64,000 nucleotides of DNA from Orthonyx spaldingii (Eukaryota; Chordata; Aves; Passeriformes; Orthonychidae), in assembly GCA_013397795.1 (NCBI GenBank), contig VZTJ01000255.1, forward strand, positions 1,101,105-1,165,104. Direction: 5' to 3'. Positions 47,533 to 59,760 of the stretch are shown one piece after another. Made by a program: the position numbers and the translations under genes. How positions within the stretch are numbered: position 1 is the first letter of the stretch; each line of letters starts with the position of its first letter. Under the pieces are notes generated by a model. The model made no database searches. It was not told the origin of the DNA and saw nothing but the letters and a program-made list of their open reading frames with translations.

Positions 47533-50500
47533 ATTTCCAGGCAGTTTTAGGGCGGGTTTCTGATATCTGTGCATTGGAAGTTGAGACCTGACCATCCATT
47601 TTGTAGTAAATCATAATATCTTGAGTATCTCAGTTGACGACTTTATAATAATCTAGGTAAAATTTCTTACAGGAACTCACAGTTACACAATGTCATTGAA
47701 AAACTAGTTGCTTCTGTTGAGCATTTTCTGTTGGGATTATTATTTTGCATAATTGTGTTCCTCTTCTCCACTAAATCTAGAGAGAAAAGGCAGATAAAAA
47801 TAATTTGCCTCTTGTTACTGCAAGAGGAAATTAGTATTTAAAAAGTCCTGCTGAACCACTACCAAATGTTACTCTTGGGTCTGTTGATGAGCAGACAGTG
47901 ATTGGAGGCAGGCATGACCAAAACTGGGACCTTAAAGCAGTCAAAAAGAGACTAGTCATTTACATTAGCTAAAGAGATCTGGGGGGGCATTAGAGGATGG
48001 GGTGGAGCAATTAGCAATCTAGAACTTTAAATTATGTAGATTAGATGCAGAAATTTACTTACACCCCCAAATTCAGACTGAGCTACAAGTCAATAAGATA
48101 TTTAAGAAAAATGAATTTCCTGACCTAGAGTCACCTCTCAGCCTGGGGAAAACTGGTGCTACTGCTCTCCCAAGTGCAAGAAGGTGAATATCCACTAAGC
48201 ACACATGATCTTGAGAGAAAAGTGGGCAAATAATCTGATAGTTCATTGGAACTGCTTGTTCCCCCAGTCTGAGAATTTCTTCCACCATTTTTGCCACAGC
48301 TGGCAATGAAAATAATTTTTATGAGATTGAATTGTTCAGAGTGCAACTCGGAGAAAGTGGATATGACCATCTAAGAGTACTTCACTTGTTCCAACCACTG
48401 TTGGAGCCTGCTGCGGCAGGACGAAAAATGCAGCTGTGCCTTGCATCCTGCTGGTCTGCACGCGGGACAGTCGCGCACAGCAAGAGTGACTGATTGCTAC
48501 ACACTAAAGTTTTACACTTCTAAAAAGTCCCCACCAGCAAGAGCAGCTTGTAAGGAAACTTTGTAAGGAAAAACGAAGGCAGCATATGACAAAGGAGATG
48601 CAAACTATTTGTCCTTCCGGAGACTCTGCTTTTGTTCCCTTTCATCTTGCAGTTTCTCTTAATCTAAACTAAAGGGCTTTCAGACTGCATATATGACTCT
48701 CCTCAGGATTGAAAGGATGTGTGTATGTGGGCTGAAAAGGAGAGAAGACAGCTGAAGTAAGAAAAATGCCAGTGTTTAAAAATGCTAAAACCTGGAATGT
48801 ATTCCCAGGATTTTTTGTCAATTCAAGTAGAAGATTTGTTATGAGTGTGTTTATATTTATATATGTGCACATACAAACATAAACATCTAAGCCATATGTA
48901 TTGATTAAATAATTACCTAAAATGCAATTGGCTCCTAGACCTGCCAGATTAGTCAAAAAAAACCAAACCAAAACAAAACAAAAACCCCCCAAACCTCCAG
49001 CAACAACTCTGCACATAGATCTAAGACAGCACCAACAAATTCTCATTTCACTGGGATTTTATTTCATTCTTGTAGGCTTAATATCTCACTGCATGAACAA
49101 AAAATATCACAGAAAGGGCTTCAGGCTAGCTACTTCCAAAAAGATTCAACCTTCTAAGTACTATCAATATCATCCCTATACCCACATGGTTAGCACTTTC
49201 TAATACACTCACTGAAAACCATTAATAAAGCAACATTTTTAGTCTAGTTCTTAGCCATGTGTCGTACTGAAATAAGTTCATGTAAATCTGTGAACTGCAC
49301 AACAATGATCAAATTAACAGTCGTTTCAGGGAAAATGCCCCTCAGGCTGAAAAATAATTAGTAGTCTCTCACTCTATCTTTTTCTACTAATAAAAATCAT
49401 GGTATTATTGTTGACTGTTCTAATAAAACACCTTCCATGACCCTGAGGTAGCTCAATGTAAAATATAAGGACTATTCTATTGTGCAGATGCACACATGTT
49501 TTATTGAACATTTCTATTTAGTTTCTCATCTAATAATGGCATTACCTCCATGAGAACTTTTGTCAGAATGATGCAGCGCATATGCTCTCTTCGTCCCATG
49601 CAATTCATCTTGCTGAAGTAAACCCCAAATTTTAAAACTCCACAGACTTCCAGTTTAACTTCCCTGTGTACTGACCGTTATGTAGTACAATAGCACAAAG
49701 ACTCATTTTTTCACTTTGATGACCACTCAGAAACAGAGTATTCATTCAAATGTGTATATTCTCGCACTACAGAATTCAGAGTGGCTCAGACTTGCAGCAA
49801 AATTTGTGCACATTCTCACCAAAAGTTTGCTCTCAGGATTTTGGTTTAGTATAAAAGCGCAATTTACCCAGTGCCACATTGTCAGAAATTTATCTTCTTA
49901 TCTGTGCCTCCATTTAATTTTCTAACAGCATGGATGATCAAAATTACACAAGAGAAAGTTACCAAGGCTGTGAGCACCCAGTGAACAAGCTGCCTGTGGT
50001 CATACTCCTGTCCTGCCATAACTGGCGTAACTTTCCTGTGGATAAAGGTAGAGGAAAATATCTCATATTAACTGAGTGGCAACAGGGTGCTCAACTATAG
50101 AGCAATGTTAACCTATTCCCTTATGCAGTAATGGATTTGTGGGGCCACATCCCAGATATTATTTTCTTTTCATTTTAACTGGACGTGGAAACTGTATAAA
50201 CACAGAGATAGGGAGAGAAGGCTTGTTTGAGTTTTATGTTCATGAATAATATACAAACATTTGGGATTAATTTATAGTAGCAAGCAAACAACAAGAGCTT
50301 TCCAAAATGGCTCCCAAGAGCACTTCCAAGGGAAGTACTCCCACTAATTTGCACTAATAGGAAAGTCAGAATGAGGTTCTTCTGTAAACATATTTCTGGA
50401 AGCACTTTGTGAGTAAGTGATCAGGAGTGACAGCACATACTGAGGGGGTAAATAAATGGGCTGACAGCCTAGAAATACCTACTGAAAACAGAAAGAGTGT

Positions 50501-50589
50501 TGCCAGTTTTGGCAGGATTTGGAGTGATCTTTACTTCCTTAGGATGGCTGCAAGGTCTGCTCTTTGCCTCTGTGTGCATCCGTGTGCAA
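47527..50589. other. no gene; candidate regulatory patch at 48.4-48.66 kb
   Basis: Mostly unique AT-rich DNA. Positions 48400-48660 contain several CpGs and an ACAAAGG (48589-48595) two bases before ATGCAAAC (48598-48605), resembling SOX and POU sites. Positions 48952-48990 are an A/C-rich low-complexity run. The 125-codon frame at 48669-49046 (-) is unfamiliar. Confidence 0.4.
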
Positions 50590-50616
50590 GTGCATGTGTG
50601 CACACGTGTACACATG
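50590..50616. repeat. alternating purine-pyrimidine (Z-DNA-prone) tract
   Basis: 27 unbroken alternating bases built of TG, CA, CG and TA steps, near-palindromic around ACACGTGT. It lies in a longer degenerate TG-rich stretch from about 50568. Confidence 0.6.
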
Positions 50617-51312
50617 AGAACGTATGGCCATGTCCACATGATTCCGCCCAGCAGTGCTGTCCTACATGAGGCTGTGAGCCAGCACAGCAATCAATCGGAT
50701 GTTAATGTCTTGAGAATTTCCCTTTGGAAGGGAATGGGACTAATGCTGTTGTCCAGGTTGCCAGGAGGACATGCTAGGCTCTAGTCTGCTGCATCATCAG
50801 CCTGTGTATGTAAGTTTGCCTTCCTCTGTATACATTCTCCATTATGATCCCAGAAACCTGGATGATCTACCTTGCCCTCAGTTTCTGCATCAATATTAAA
50901 AGTAATTTTCTTAATTACATCTCTGAATTGTTGTAATACATCCGTTTTTGAAGAAAAAGGTCAGCTGGTTTGCAAATTCCTATCATTTATGGGGGTTCTT
51001 AAAGAATACATGAAATTCTCATATTTTAGAGATTTATATTTTATGCAATCATGTCCATTTAGTATTGTCTTGTGACGAAAGAGAATAAAAGGATTGCAAA
51101 TAGGTAACAGGAACTAGGTAGATTTTTTCTAGTATTTCTCTAATGTAGCCTTGCATAAGAACCAAATTCTGTCCAAATTACTTTTGTAATTTGTGGATGC
51201 CATAATAACAGGATGCAAAAAGGATTGATCTCTTCCTCTCTCCTTTACATGAGTATATGTTATAATCAGAAAGGCTAATATATTACCAAAACCAGCTTTT
51301 CTTCTTTCTCAG
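50617..51312. other. no gene recognised
   Basis: Unique AT-rich sequence. A 67-codon frame (50872-51075, +) is unfamiliar. Confidence 0.5.
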
Positions 51313-51464
51313 AGATGAAGCTCTTGAACCAAGAATTCAACCAAATGCCTTCTATTGACAGGAGAATTTCTGAGGTACCACTGCCCGTCAGAAATGACAT
51401 CATCAAGTATTCAGAAGTCCAGGAGAAACTATCTTTCTCTCCCTCAGCCTCTCACAGCTTGTGA
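51313..51464 (+). other. candidate exon with a 49-codon frame
   Basis: CTTTTCTTCTTTCTCAG (51296-51312) is a good acceptor. Three bases into the following sequence an ATG (51315) opens 49 codons to TGA (51462-51464). The peptide is hydrophilic (MKLLNQEFNQMPSIDRRIS...) and unlike low-complexity chance ORFs, but I recognise no family. An internal GAG|GTACCA could act as a weak donor at 51374/51375. Confidence 0.2.
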
Positions 51465-52313
51465 GCATAGTGTTTTGATTTTACTTGGCTTAATTGCTCA
51501 GAATTAGACCTTCAGAATAATAAGAAATATACATGCTCCCCTGATAAAGCTAAGAACCCTTCAGGCTCTGTTCCAGAAACAGGACGGAAAGCAATTTCCA
51601 TCTTTCAAGTGTTATCAGAAAATAAATGTTAGTAAACAGCGGGTAGTGAATAAATGGGGAAGGAGGGAGGTCAATGACAGCATCAATCAGCTATGTCTTG
51701 CTGAAAAATTAAGGTGCTACAAGTGAAAAAAAAATTAATTTCATGAAAGGAGGGGATCAAATTAATTTCCATATCCACTTTTAGGCATCTATTCTTCCAT
51801 AATGGGATAAAACCCTGCAATTTTCATGGGTGGCAATGGAAATTCTTACTGAGGTGCTTGACCCTTTGAAGGGTGATGCCTTGAGCTATTGAGCCTAAAC
51901 ATTTTCACACATTTACAGAATAAGGGTTGGCATTTGCTTAGGAAAGGTAACTCATTGTGTACTTATAGTTCTGAACAAAAAGAAGACAGAATGGCTTCTG
52001 AATGCCAGTGTTTCAGTCATTAGCTGAAAACTGAACTTTGTCTCATTTCATTATGAACTTGAAATGCGTGTTCTAAGGACTATTTTTAACTTTCTGTTAG
52101 TTTAGTGTAAAAGGACTCTACCCCTTAGGATCTTCAGGAAAAGGTGACGCTAACAGATTAATAGAAATGCTGCAAGGAAAGAAAGTAGGCTCAGCCCCTA
52201 ATTTTGAGGGAAGTCCCAGCTGCATCTGCTGATACCAAGTAGCCACTGAGCCTGGCTTTGAATAAAACAAAAGAGATAACTGCAGGTTTGCTGCGATTTG
52301 GTTGTTTTGTTGG
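51465..52313. other. no gene recognised
   Basis: Unique AT-rich DNA with a T/G tract (52294-52321) leading into the tandem duplication. Confidence 0.5.
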
Positions 52314-52423
52314 TTTTTTTTCCTAGCCCCCAGAGCTCACTCAGTTGAAGTACACACAAAAATCTTCCTTTTTTTTCCTAGCCCCCAGAGCTCACTCAGT
52401 TGAAGTACACACAAAAATCTTCC
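52314..52423 (+). repeat. exact 55-bp tandem duplication
   Basis: Units 52314-52368 and 52369-52423 are identical: eight T, CCTAGCCCCCAGAGCTCACT, then CAGTTGAAGTACACACAAAA and ATCTTCC. Zero differences imply a recent event or a heterozygous or assembly artefact. Each unit carries a 3' splice-like TTTTTTTTCCTAG. Confidence 0.95.
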
Positions 52424-55400
52424 CCCTGTGATGAACAGAGATCTCATGCATGTGTGGACTCAACAGGTATTGTTAATCAATGCAGTTTCTCTGCAGTCAA
52501 GGAAGCTGTGCCAATTTGCACTGGAATTCTGCTTCATATTTACATGTTCCTTATTGGTGGCTGATCTGTAATCTGAAGGACTAACCTGTCTTGCCCATGC
52601 TTCACATTTATACTTTGCAGAAAGCATCATAGAGGTCTGAGACTTTTTAATCAGCCAAATGTTAGGATGCACTTCCGATATCCTCTGGAACAACAGCTGC
52701 ATTTTGCCTTTGATTTACCACAGTCTCAATCAAATAATTATGATCAGTTGCTAGGGGATAATGAATGAGTCAACTTATAAAATGTTAATTACAAAGGCAA
52801 TATTAGTGAAATTCTTCACCATCTGCATGTTGGGCATCTCTGAAGTTGGTTCTATGTTTCTGTGCATAGAAATGACTTTTGCTTGGTTGTCATACAGAGG
52901 AAGTGAGGTATATATGAGAATGTCACATAAGCACAGAAAATATGGAACAGCTAGCACAGTTCAGCTAACAGTTGGATCTGCTCTCACTATGCAGGGAGGA
53001 CTCATTTGACCAGCATTGACACAGCAGATAAGCTGACATCAGTACTGACCTTTCAAAATGACAGGAGTAACTTTTTCACTGTAAAACAATAATACCAGTG
53101 CACCAAAAATACAACAAATTTCTTTAAATTAAAACACTGCAGAGAATATACTTTGATACTTTTCTTACTTTTAGTTCATTGGACAAATATTGTGACATTA
53201 GTGCCTTTTGAAAATAAAGTCAAGAAGCAAATAATTAATATGTGACCTGAAGGCAGAAATCAAGCAATTAATAGTTAATTAACAAATTTATTGATCAAAG
53301 TTAATCCTAGGAAATTATTATATTTGAGAATTGCTTTCTACTCTGCCATATAAAATAATTTAGAGCCAACAGACAATAATGAGGCAAGGGTTTTGTTGCT
53401 CATCTCACCTCTTATTCTGTAGTCACTTGAAGTTTTGTAACATCATTTAAAAGACTTAACTTCTTAGTTTGGTGCCATTGAGAACAATGGTACTAGCTGC
53501 AGAGTTAACAAGTTTCAAGATCCAACTTGGATCACATTGGCCCTGTAATAGTACACTGAAATAATTCTCCCACAAAGCAGCTTATTCATTTTCACAACAG
53601 CTTGATGGATGCTGTTATTTTGATTGAGTAGGAGAGTGTGAAGAACACTGCCTACGACAAGGCTGTTGGGACAGACCTTAAATGTTAATACTCGTAAGAA
53701 TGGTGAATGTATTTTAATAATTGAGTAACATTTCTCTGATCAAACAAATCATCTAGGAGTTTGAAATTATGCTGATTCCCAATGTCCTGTCTCAGCATTT
53801 TGATCTGAGGTGTTGTCATTACAAAGATGTCTTATAGGGAGCCACAGACACTACACATACAGTGTGTTGACTTTTGTGGACAAATGATCATTAAAAGAAA
53901 AGAAATGGGGAAATGAGATTGCTGGGCAGAAGGAAGACAATCTTAACAAATGACTAAATGTTAGTAAGGACCTAGAACCTAAAAGGTAGGGAATTTTTTT
54001 TAGAGGAATTAACACAATAAATTAGGGATAAGAGTTTCTCAGCATCATTCACTGATTAGAAAGGAAACAGCAATCACAAAATTCTGATGTAAAAAATGCC
54101 TACTCAAGCAACCCAGAAAACAGAAAAACTCAAGACACACAGAAGAATCAAAAGGATGGTATTCCTTAATTACCTGTTCTTTTCTTTTAGATAAGGTTTC
54201 ATTATCTGTACTTAACAGCCAAGACTTACACTTCACATTCAGTCTACTTTGTCTACTTATTTTTATTGACCTTAGGGGGACCCAGCAGCTGGCAGTTTTT
54301 GTCAGGATTGTCTGTGATTTTCTTGAATGTAGGTACCATAATGGTCGCAATGCTTGACTTACAGCTGGATGTTCCAATGCACATCGTAGCACTTATATTT
54401 TTCTGCAAAGCTTGGTATGCATAAGCTCTGTCAATTTAAACAAATGTTCCTCATCTACTTTAACCCTTCCCCAAACTCTCACTGTAACAAGAGAACCTCA
54501 GTCCACTTGCATAGCTGAATAAAGATTTCACTTATAAAGTAAAACATACATTGATGGCTGAAACACAACAATGAATGAGCAAGAGAAAGAGTCAGTTTCT
54601 GTGTGAAGTAACACACATTGAAGCAGCTTCTATCGGCCACAACATGGTCAAACATTTATTATGGGGAATTAATTGACAAGGAGAACAATAGTGACTAACA
54701 ATGCAAGCAGAGATGAAGCTCTCTCTGTGGCTTCTGGTATGGCCCCTTTAGGGGTTTATCTCAGGGTAGCTGCTAAAAGGTCACAGGCATTGTCTAATGT
54801 CTGGGACTTCTTTTGCATTTATGCCCCCTACCTCAAGGAAAAAAATTATGCTCTAAGAAGTGGTTAAAAAAATCAAAACACAAGGACTTGCAAATGCAGT
54901 AATTTTTACAATTACTAAAACTAACAACTGATGATTTATTTTTATGTACCATGCTTGCTAAACACAAACAATTCTTACAGAGTCCACAAATGTGTATATA
55001 TAAATCTTAGCATTATTATGGAGATATTTTTAGAAAACTGTATTGTTAAGTATTCTTTTAACAGCTCTACATGAAAACAAAAGGGCAATGCAAGTGCTGA
55101 TCTCAGGTAAACCTTACTGAACCAGATTTATTTCATTTTCAGGTTATTTTACTTAATTTGCATGAAATACTGCAAGCTAGGTAATCAATACTTTTTAAAA
55201 TGATGTTGACATATATTTTTGGACAAGTCATCATGAAAAAATACTGAATAAAGAAGATCCAGAAATTGAACTGACATTGGTTGTCTTTCTTTAATTCATC
55301 CATCATATCAAACTATTTACACATACCTAGTCATTAAAGATAATAATTTCTATGTGGTTTATGATCTACTTTTTAACTGAAAAATGCACAAAAGTAATTA

Positions 55401-55549
55401 AACCAATTTGAAATAATTATAGAAAAACAATATTCAATAACTGAGGTGCCAAAAAGTTTTACCGTGTCCTAAGGATGCAAAAAATTTTCTGATCAGCAGT
55501 AATATTATTCCACATTACATTTATTCCTGCAAGCCAGCCAAGCTCAAAT
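52424..55549. other. AT-rich sequence, no gene recognised
   Basis: About 3 kb of unique DNA. The 115-codon minus frame at 54045-54392 and the plus frame at 52761-53009 have no recognisable domain. Confidence 0.45.
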
Positions 55550-55990
55550 TAATTGTACTGACTAAACTTTTCTTCTTGGAGAAAATTAAAGATATGCTGT
55601 TGTCAACACTTGAGCACAACCTTGCCGACACTTAAGCGCAGAGAAGGGTGTGACATCCTGCCCTGGCTGCTTCGTGCTAATTAATCACTCTGGTATTTAG
55701 GACCATTCAAGCAGACAAATTAATGGAGAATAATTAGTGTATCTTTGTTCCAGCTCAGCTTTGCACACCAGACACTCCGAGGGAGAGAGGGGAGTATGTA
55801 GAAAGTGAGCTATTAGCATGCACATAGTTTTGCTTCTGTTCAGCAAGTTCTGCAGAGATTAAGAGAAAAGCCAAATTAGCAGTCGTGTGACTGGGGTTAG
55901 GACATCTCTCAGTAAAGAAAGCACTCTGTTTGGGTATCAGCTTTCAGAAGCAAGTTGTTAATCCAGATGTTACCTTTCATAAAGAACAAA
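55550..55990. promoter_or_regulatory. candidate developmental enhancer (conserved-element-like)
   Basis: Homeodomain-type sites are closely spaced: GTGCTAATTAATCAC (about 55674), ACAAATTAATGG (about 55716) and AGAATAATTAGTG (about 55727), then TTAGCATGCACAT and GTTAATCC. Moderate complexity, few repeats and almost no open frame. This grammar is typical of vertebrate conserved enhancers. Conservation itself is not shown. Confidence 0.35.
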
Positions 55991-57037
55991 ACACAATTAA
56001 AAACCTCCTCCTCCCCCTCTCACCCATGCACACAAAAGAAAAAAAGAGGAATTGTTCCTTTCCATTGCAAAGATTTATCTGCAATTTGGCTATGGGTATC
56101 CACTAAAAGGAAATTTCTAAACCTTTAGCTCTCTTTTCCAAGTCATATTTGGTCAACATTAACTTTCACTGGGAGCACAAGGGAGAATAAAACAGAGAAC
56201 ATACATCATGTGGTTATTATAGTCAACAACAACATTTACAGCTATTCTGTATGATCGCTTTGATTAGAAAGTACAAAAATCCATCAGATTTTCAAAAGTA
56301 ACAAATAGTGTCAGATTTCTATTAATTGCAAAATTAAAATAACATAAAATGATGAAATAGCCTAAAGTATGAAAAAATAGTGATAGCTACCGAAGAGATC
56401 AATGATGTTAAAGTCCTTGATACAGAGATACTTGATAACAAAAGACAGATGCATTTGTACACATTCCATAGCACATTTTCTGGTTTTCTCTTATAAAAAC
56501 TTTTTCTGCCAAATTCCTCTCTTACGTATTCTTACATGATGAGATCTATAACAATTTGACTACTATCAGGAAGGAGATGATCATTGCTAATTCACCTTGA
56601 CATCATCTCAAGCATAATGTGATGAATACTACTTGGTGGGACTGAACACGAAATTAGTGCACTGACAGTTTCTGTGGTAGTTTAAGAGTTATTCTAGACA
56701 TCACCAGGATCTAGTCTCTCTGATAGGTGCCAGGGTCTAACAATATGTAACTCATCGCAAGTCCAGGACATAAAATATCTCCTTGTTGAAGAACATTCTG
56801 TTTAGGTAGATTGGTATAGAAACTTGCTGCTCAGACCCATTTGTAGAGTACATTGCTTACAGGCAAAAATGCACCATGGCTTACAAAGCACAATGTCTCG
56901 AGGGGGTGGGGGTGGGTGAAAAGGGTCAGGGGAAAAAAGATCAAGAAAGACCACACAGTGAGAAAAGCTGACCATATTCAGAAGCTGTATCAATCCAAAT
57001 CAATCCTATAAAATCTTTAAAATCTTTTCTCTCTCTC
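55991..57037. other. AT-rich sequence, no gene recognised
   Basis: Unique DNA with a short G run at 56900-56915. No gene recognised. Confidence 0.5.
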
Positions 57038-57058
57038 TTTTTTTTTTTTTTTTTTTTT
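57038..57058 (+). repeat. poly-T tract (21 T)
   Basis: 21 uninterrupted T preceded by a short CT repeat. Possibly the reverse complement of an old retroposon tail, but no element is recognisable on either side. Confidence 0.9.
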
Positions 57059-57489
57059 GGTAAGAACACACAATAATGTGCAGACTATAAAACTGTGCTA
57101 CGTGCACTTCATGTTTGAGCAGCATGAACTAAAAGGCAAGGAGAGGGGGAAGGAATCCCACCCAGGTTTTGACATGATATGGGATACTGTTTTAGCACAA
57201 CATTACAGGCTTCATAAAAATGTGATATTTCTGTTCACAGTGTCCTGGGTTTGTTGGTCGAGGGAGAACACAGCTACCAAATCATGAACTCTCACAATTC
57301 CTCATTGTGGGAGGAGGGGGAAACAGAGCACCTCTCCACAGTTTCCTACAACACAGAGTTACTGTGTGGTAAGACCAGATGCCATTAGAAATGCCGCCAT
57401 TCTGCGAGTGGGTTTCCTCAATCTTTGAAGGTGCATAATCCTCATTAAAGGAAAACCCTGAGCGTAGGAGGGGCAGCACTGACATCAAG

Positions 57490-57720
57490 GCACCTGGCCA
57501 TGACTAAAAGAGCTGGCCCCATATGCGGCTGCTGCTGAGCAGCAGAATGTAATTTAGTCGCACCAGCAGGAGCAGAGGTCAATGATTTTATATTAATGGG
57601 GATCACGACAGTTCTAAGCTGTGGCGTGCTTTGAAATAAGTGTTGTACAAGGCGGCAAAGAGGGCTCAGCAGAGGAAATGAGCTGTGTCACTGTCTTCTC
57701 ATGCCTTGAAGCAAATACAG
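57490..57720. promoter_or_regulatory. candidate conserved non-coding element
   Basis: A complex, repeat-free block with CCCCATATGCGG, a near-palindromic CTGCTGCTGAGCAGCAG, TTTAGTCGCACC, AATGATTTTATATTAATGGG and TGTTGTACAAGGCGGCAAAG, and above-average CpG. Only short frames cross it. The assignment is by texture alone. Confidence 0.3.
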
Positions 57721-58284
57721 AAATGTTTAAAGTTGCTATAGACTTGAAGACATAATATTTTATAAACAACAATTACCTGTTTTAATCCAAAAGCTAAAGA
57801 GCTTGTGAATTATTACATCTTCTGACATAATTCAAATGAAATTAAAAAATTAAAAGAATGGGGCTTTCAGACTGCAATCTAAACAGAACCAGAAGTGGAA
57901 GAAATGTGATAAATCCTTTAAAAAAATCAAATACACTTTGTAATTAATCATTTGCATGCAAGGATTACGGTCACATGGCATTAAATCACAATGCATCAGC
58001 AAACAATCCATGTCAATATCAGCTAACAAAAATCAGAGATTTAACCATGCAAAAGGGTCCAAGTTTTGATTAAAAGATCCTCAGGAGTTTTAATATGTAC
58101 ACTTCAGACCTTGAAGTAAATTCACATTTAATCAAGCTTCTTTGTGAAGCTGTAATGTGAGCTCTTCTGTGGCTTTTTGGGGGATTTAAATCTGGCCTTT
58201 CATGTAAGTGCATGACACAGCAATCCTTTACATGGATCAATACGTAACTCAAGGGATACCTGAGGTCCTTAATGAGGTTTTCTG
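57721..58284. other. AT-rich sequence, no gene recognised
   Basis: Includes part of a 124-codon minus frame (58070-58444). Its Asn run comes from a TTATTATTATTGTTGTTATT tract (58292-58312), so the frame is not treated as coding. Confidence 0.5.
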
Positions 58285-59160
58285 GGTAGGGGTTATTATT
58301 ATTGTTGTTATTGTATTCCATTGGCACCAACAATGTGGTAGGTGCTGTCCAAAGGTGTGGTAGAGACATGATCTTCTCAACAAAGAGATCTCTTTCTGAG
58401 GGGATATTTGCATGACCCAGAATAAAAAGACAACAATACTGCACCCTCCCCTACTAATTCCCAGTAAAACTCAAATTGCTCTTCTCTCAGTATTGATCCC
58501 AAAGCCTTTTGGTAAGTATTACAAAAGATATCAGAATCTGAAGTGAGTCACAGCCTTGGGGATCAATTCTGAGACATTATTCCATAGTGTAAGAAGGCAC
58601 AAAGCACAGCAATGGTGGAAATGCAAGGAAGGGGGAATGACTGTGGCATAGCAAAGAGAATGGAAGATACAAGATAATGACTCAAGAATATGGGTTGTGA
58701 AGGATTTCAAAGGCAGCAAGGAGCAGTTTGCATTTTACTGAAGGGTGGAAAAAGGGATAATTGACATGGTTGGCGTAATAACCCAAGAAGGATTGAGAAA
58801 CAGTATTTTGAACTGTCAGGACGTCAGAAAAAAAATTGTGTGTTGAACCACAAAATTGAATGCTCCAACAACTGTGGTAAAAGAAGTTGAACACAATATT
58901 AACTAATAAAATGTTAAACATAGAATTGGGAATGAAGGAGGAAACAGTGAAAAGGGTGGAGCAGGGGATGAATTGGCAGTTATGGAAAAGTCTAAAGGGA
59001 CAAACCCTACCAAATTGAAAGGAGGTTGTGCTGGTAACAAAGGGACATAGAAAAAGTTTTCAAGAAAAATATATTTTTATGATGTTTTATTGTTTTGTTG
59101 GAGACATATAAGGCTGTAGTAATCCAAGGGCAAAGGAGGACTTGCATGCAAGGGTTTAGT
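58285..59160. repeat. probable ancient interspersed repeat
   Basis: Phrases recall an old amniote repeat that I know only from memory: GGGTTATTATTATTGTTGTT, CATTGGCACCAACAATGTGG and TAGGTGCTGTCCAAA at 58289-58355; then TGTGAAGGATTTCAAAGGCA with AGCAGTTTGCATTTTACTGA and TTTTGAACTGTCAGG at 58695-58822; then GGCTGTAGTAATCCAAGG at 59112-59129. The order fits one decayed element. I cannot name the family, and chance resemblance remains possible. Confidence 0.35.
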
Positions 59161-59546
59161 CACTATGCTAAACCAAAATTAATAGCTAACAACAATTAGA
59201 AATGAATGAAGAGCGCCATATATAACTAACTGGAATGTAGAAAGGGATACCAAAGGAGTAGGTAGAAAAGTTCCCTGGAGATAAGAAAACCCCTGCAGTC
59301 CCAGTGGGGTAGCTAGAAGGGCTCAGTGCCTGATCCAGTGAAAGCATAGCAAAGCTGCAGCTGGGAGACATGCACAGAGCACCTGCGGCTCAGGGAGCAT
59401 CAGCCTGACCAAATACTGTGAAACAGCTGCATCCTATAGCCTCTGCTTTCCTATCAAAACCACAGATACTTTCATTGTTGTGATTTCTGACCATTAATAA
59501 TTTCATGCAAAGTGAGTCATGTGGAATATCAGAAATACCCACAATG
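59161..59546. other. no gene recognised
   Basis: Unique sequence. Frames at 59186-59371 and 59390-59572 (-) are unfamiliar. Confidence 0.5.
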
Positions 59547-59574
59547 GTTTGTGTATCAGCAGTGATACACAAAC
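59547..59574. repeat. perfect hairpin, 12-bp arms and 4-nt loop
   Basis: GTTTGTGTATCA (59547-59558) and TGATACACAAAC (59563-59574) are exact reverse complements around GCAG. The stem is too short for a standard pre-miRNA. It may form a cruciform or serve as a dyad binding site. Confidence 0.8.
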
Positions 59575-59724
59575 ATCACTTATTATTTCCCCATTTCTTT
59601 AGAAAGTAAATATACACCCTTGGGACAATTTGTTTGGCTATGCTTCAATTCAAAATTATTGTCTGAAACAGATTTTGCAAGAGTGCAGAGATCCCATAGA
59701 AAGGTAGTATCTAAATTGAGGGTT

Positions 59725-59730
<6 letters not shown>

Positions 59731-59757
<27 letters not shown>
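59731..59757 (+). repeat. poly-A tract (27 A)
   Basis: 27 uninterrupted A. No AATAAA lies just upstream, and I recognise no processed pseudogene or SINE before it, although a retroposon tail is possible. Confidence 0.9.

Positions 59758-59760
<3 letters not shown>

Noticed and set aside
47314..47563. Leu/Ser-repeat frames as a possible secreted or low-complexity protein
   Set aside because: They are translations of the (CT)n microsatellite.
58070..58444. 124-codon minus-strand frame with a poly-Asn run
   Set aside because: The Asn run is the translation of a TTA/TTG trinucleotide tract, and the flanking sequence looks like an old interspersed repeat.
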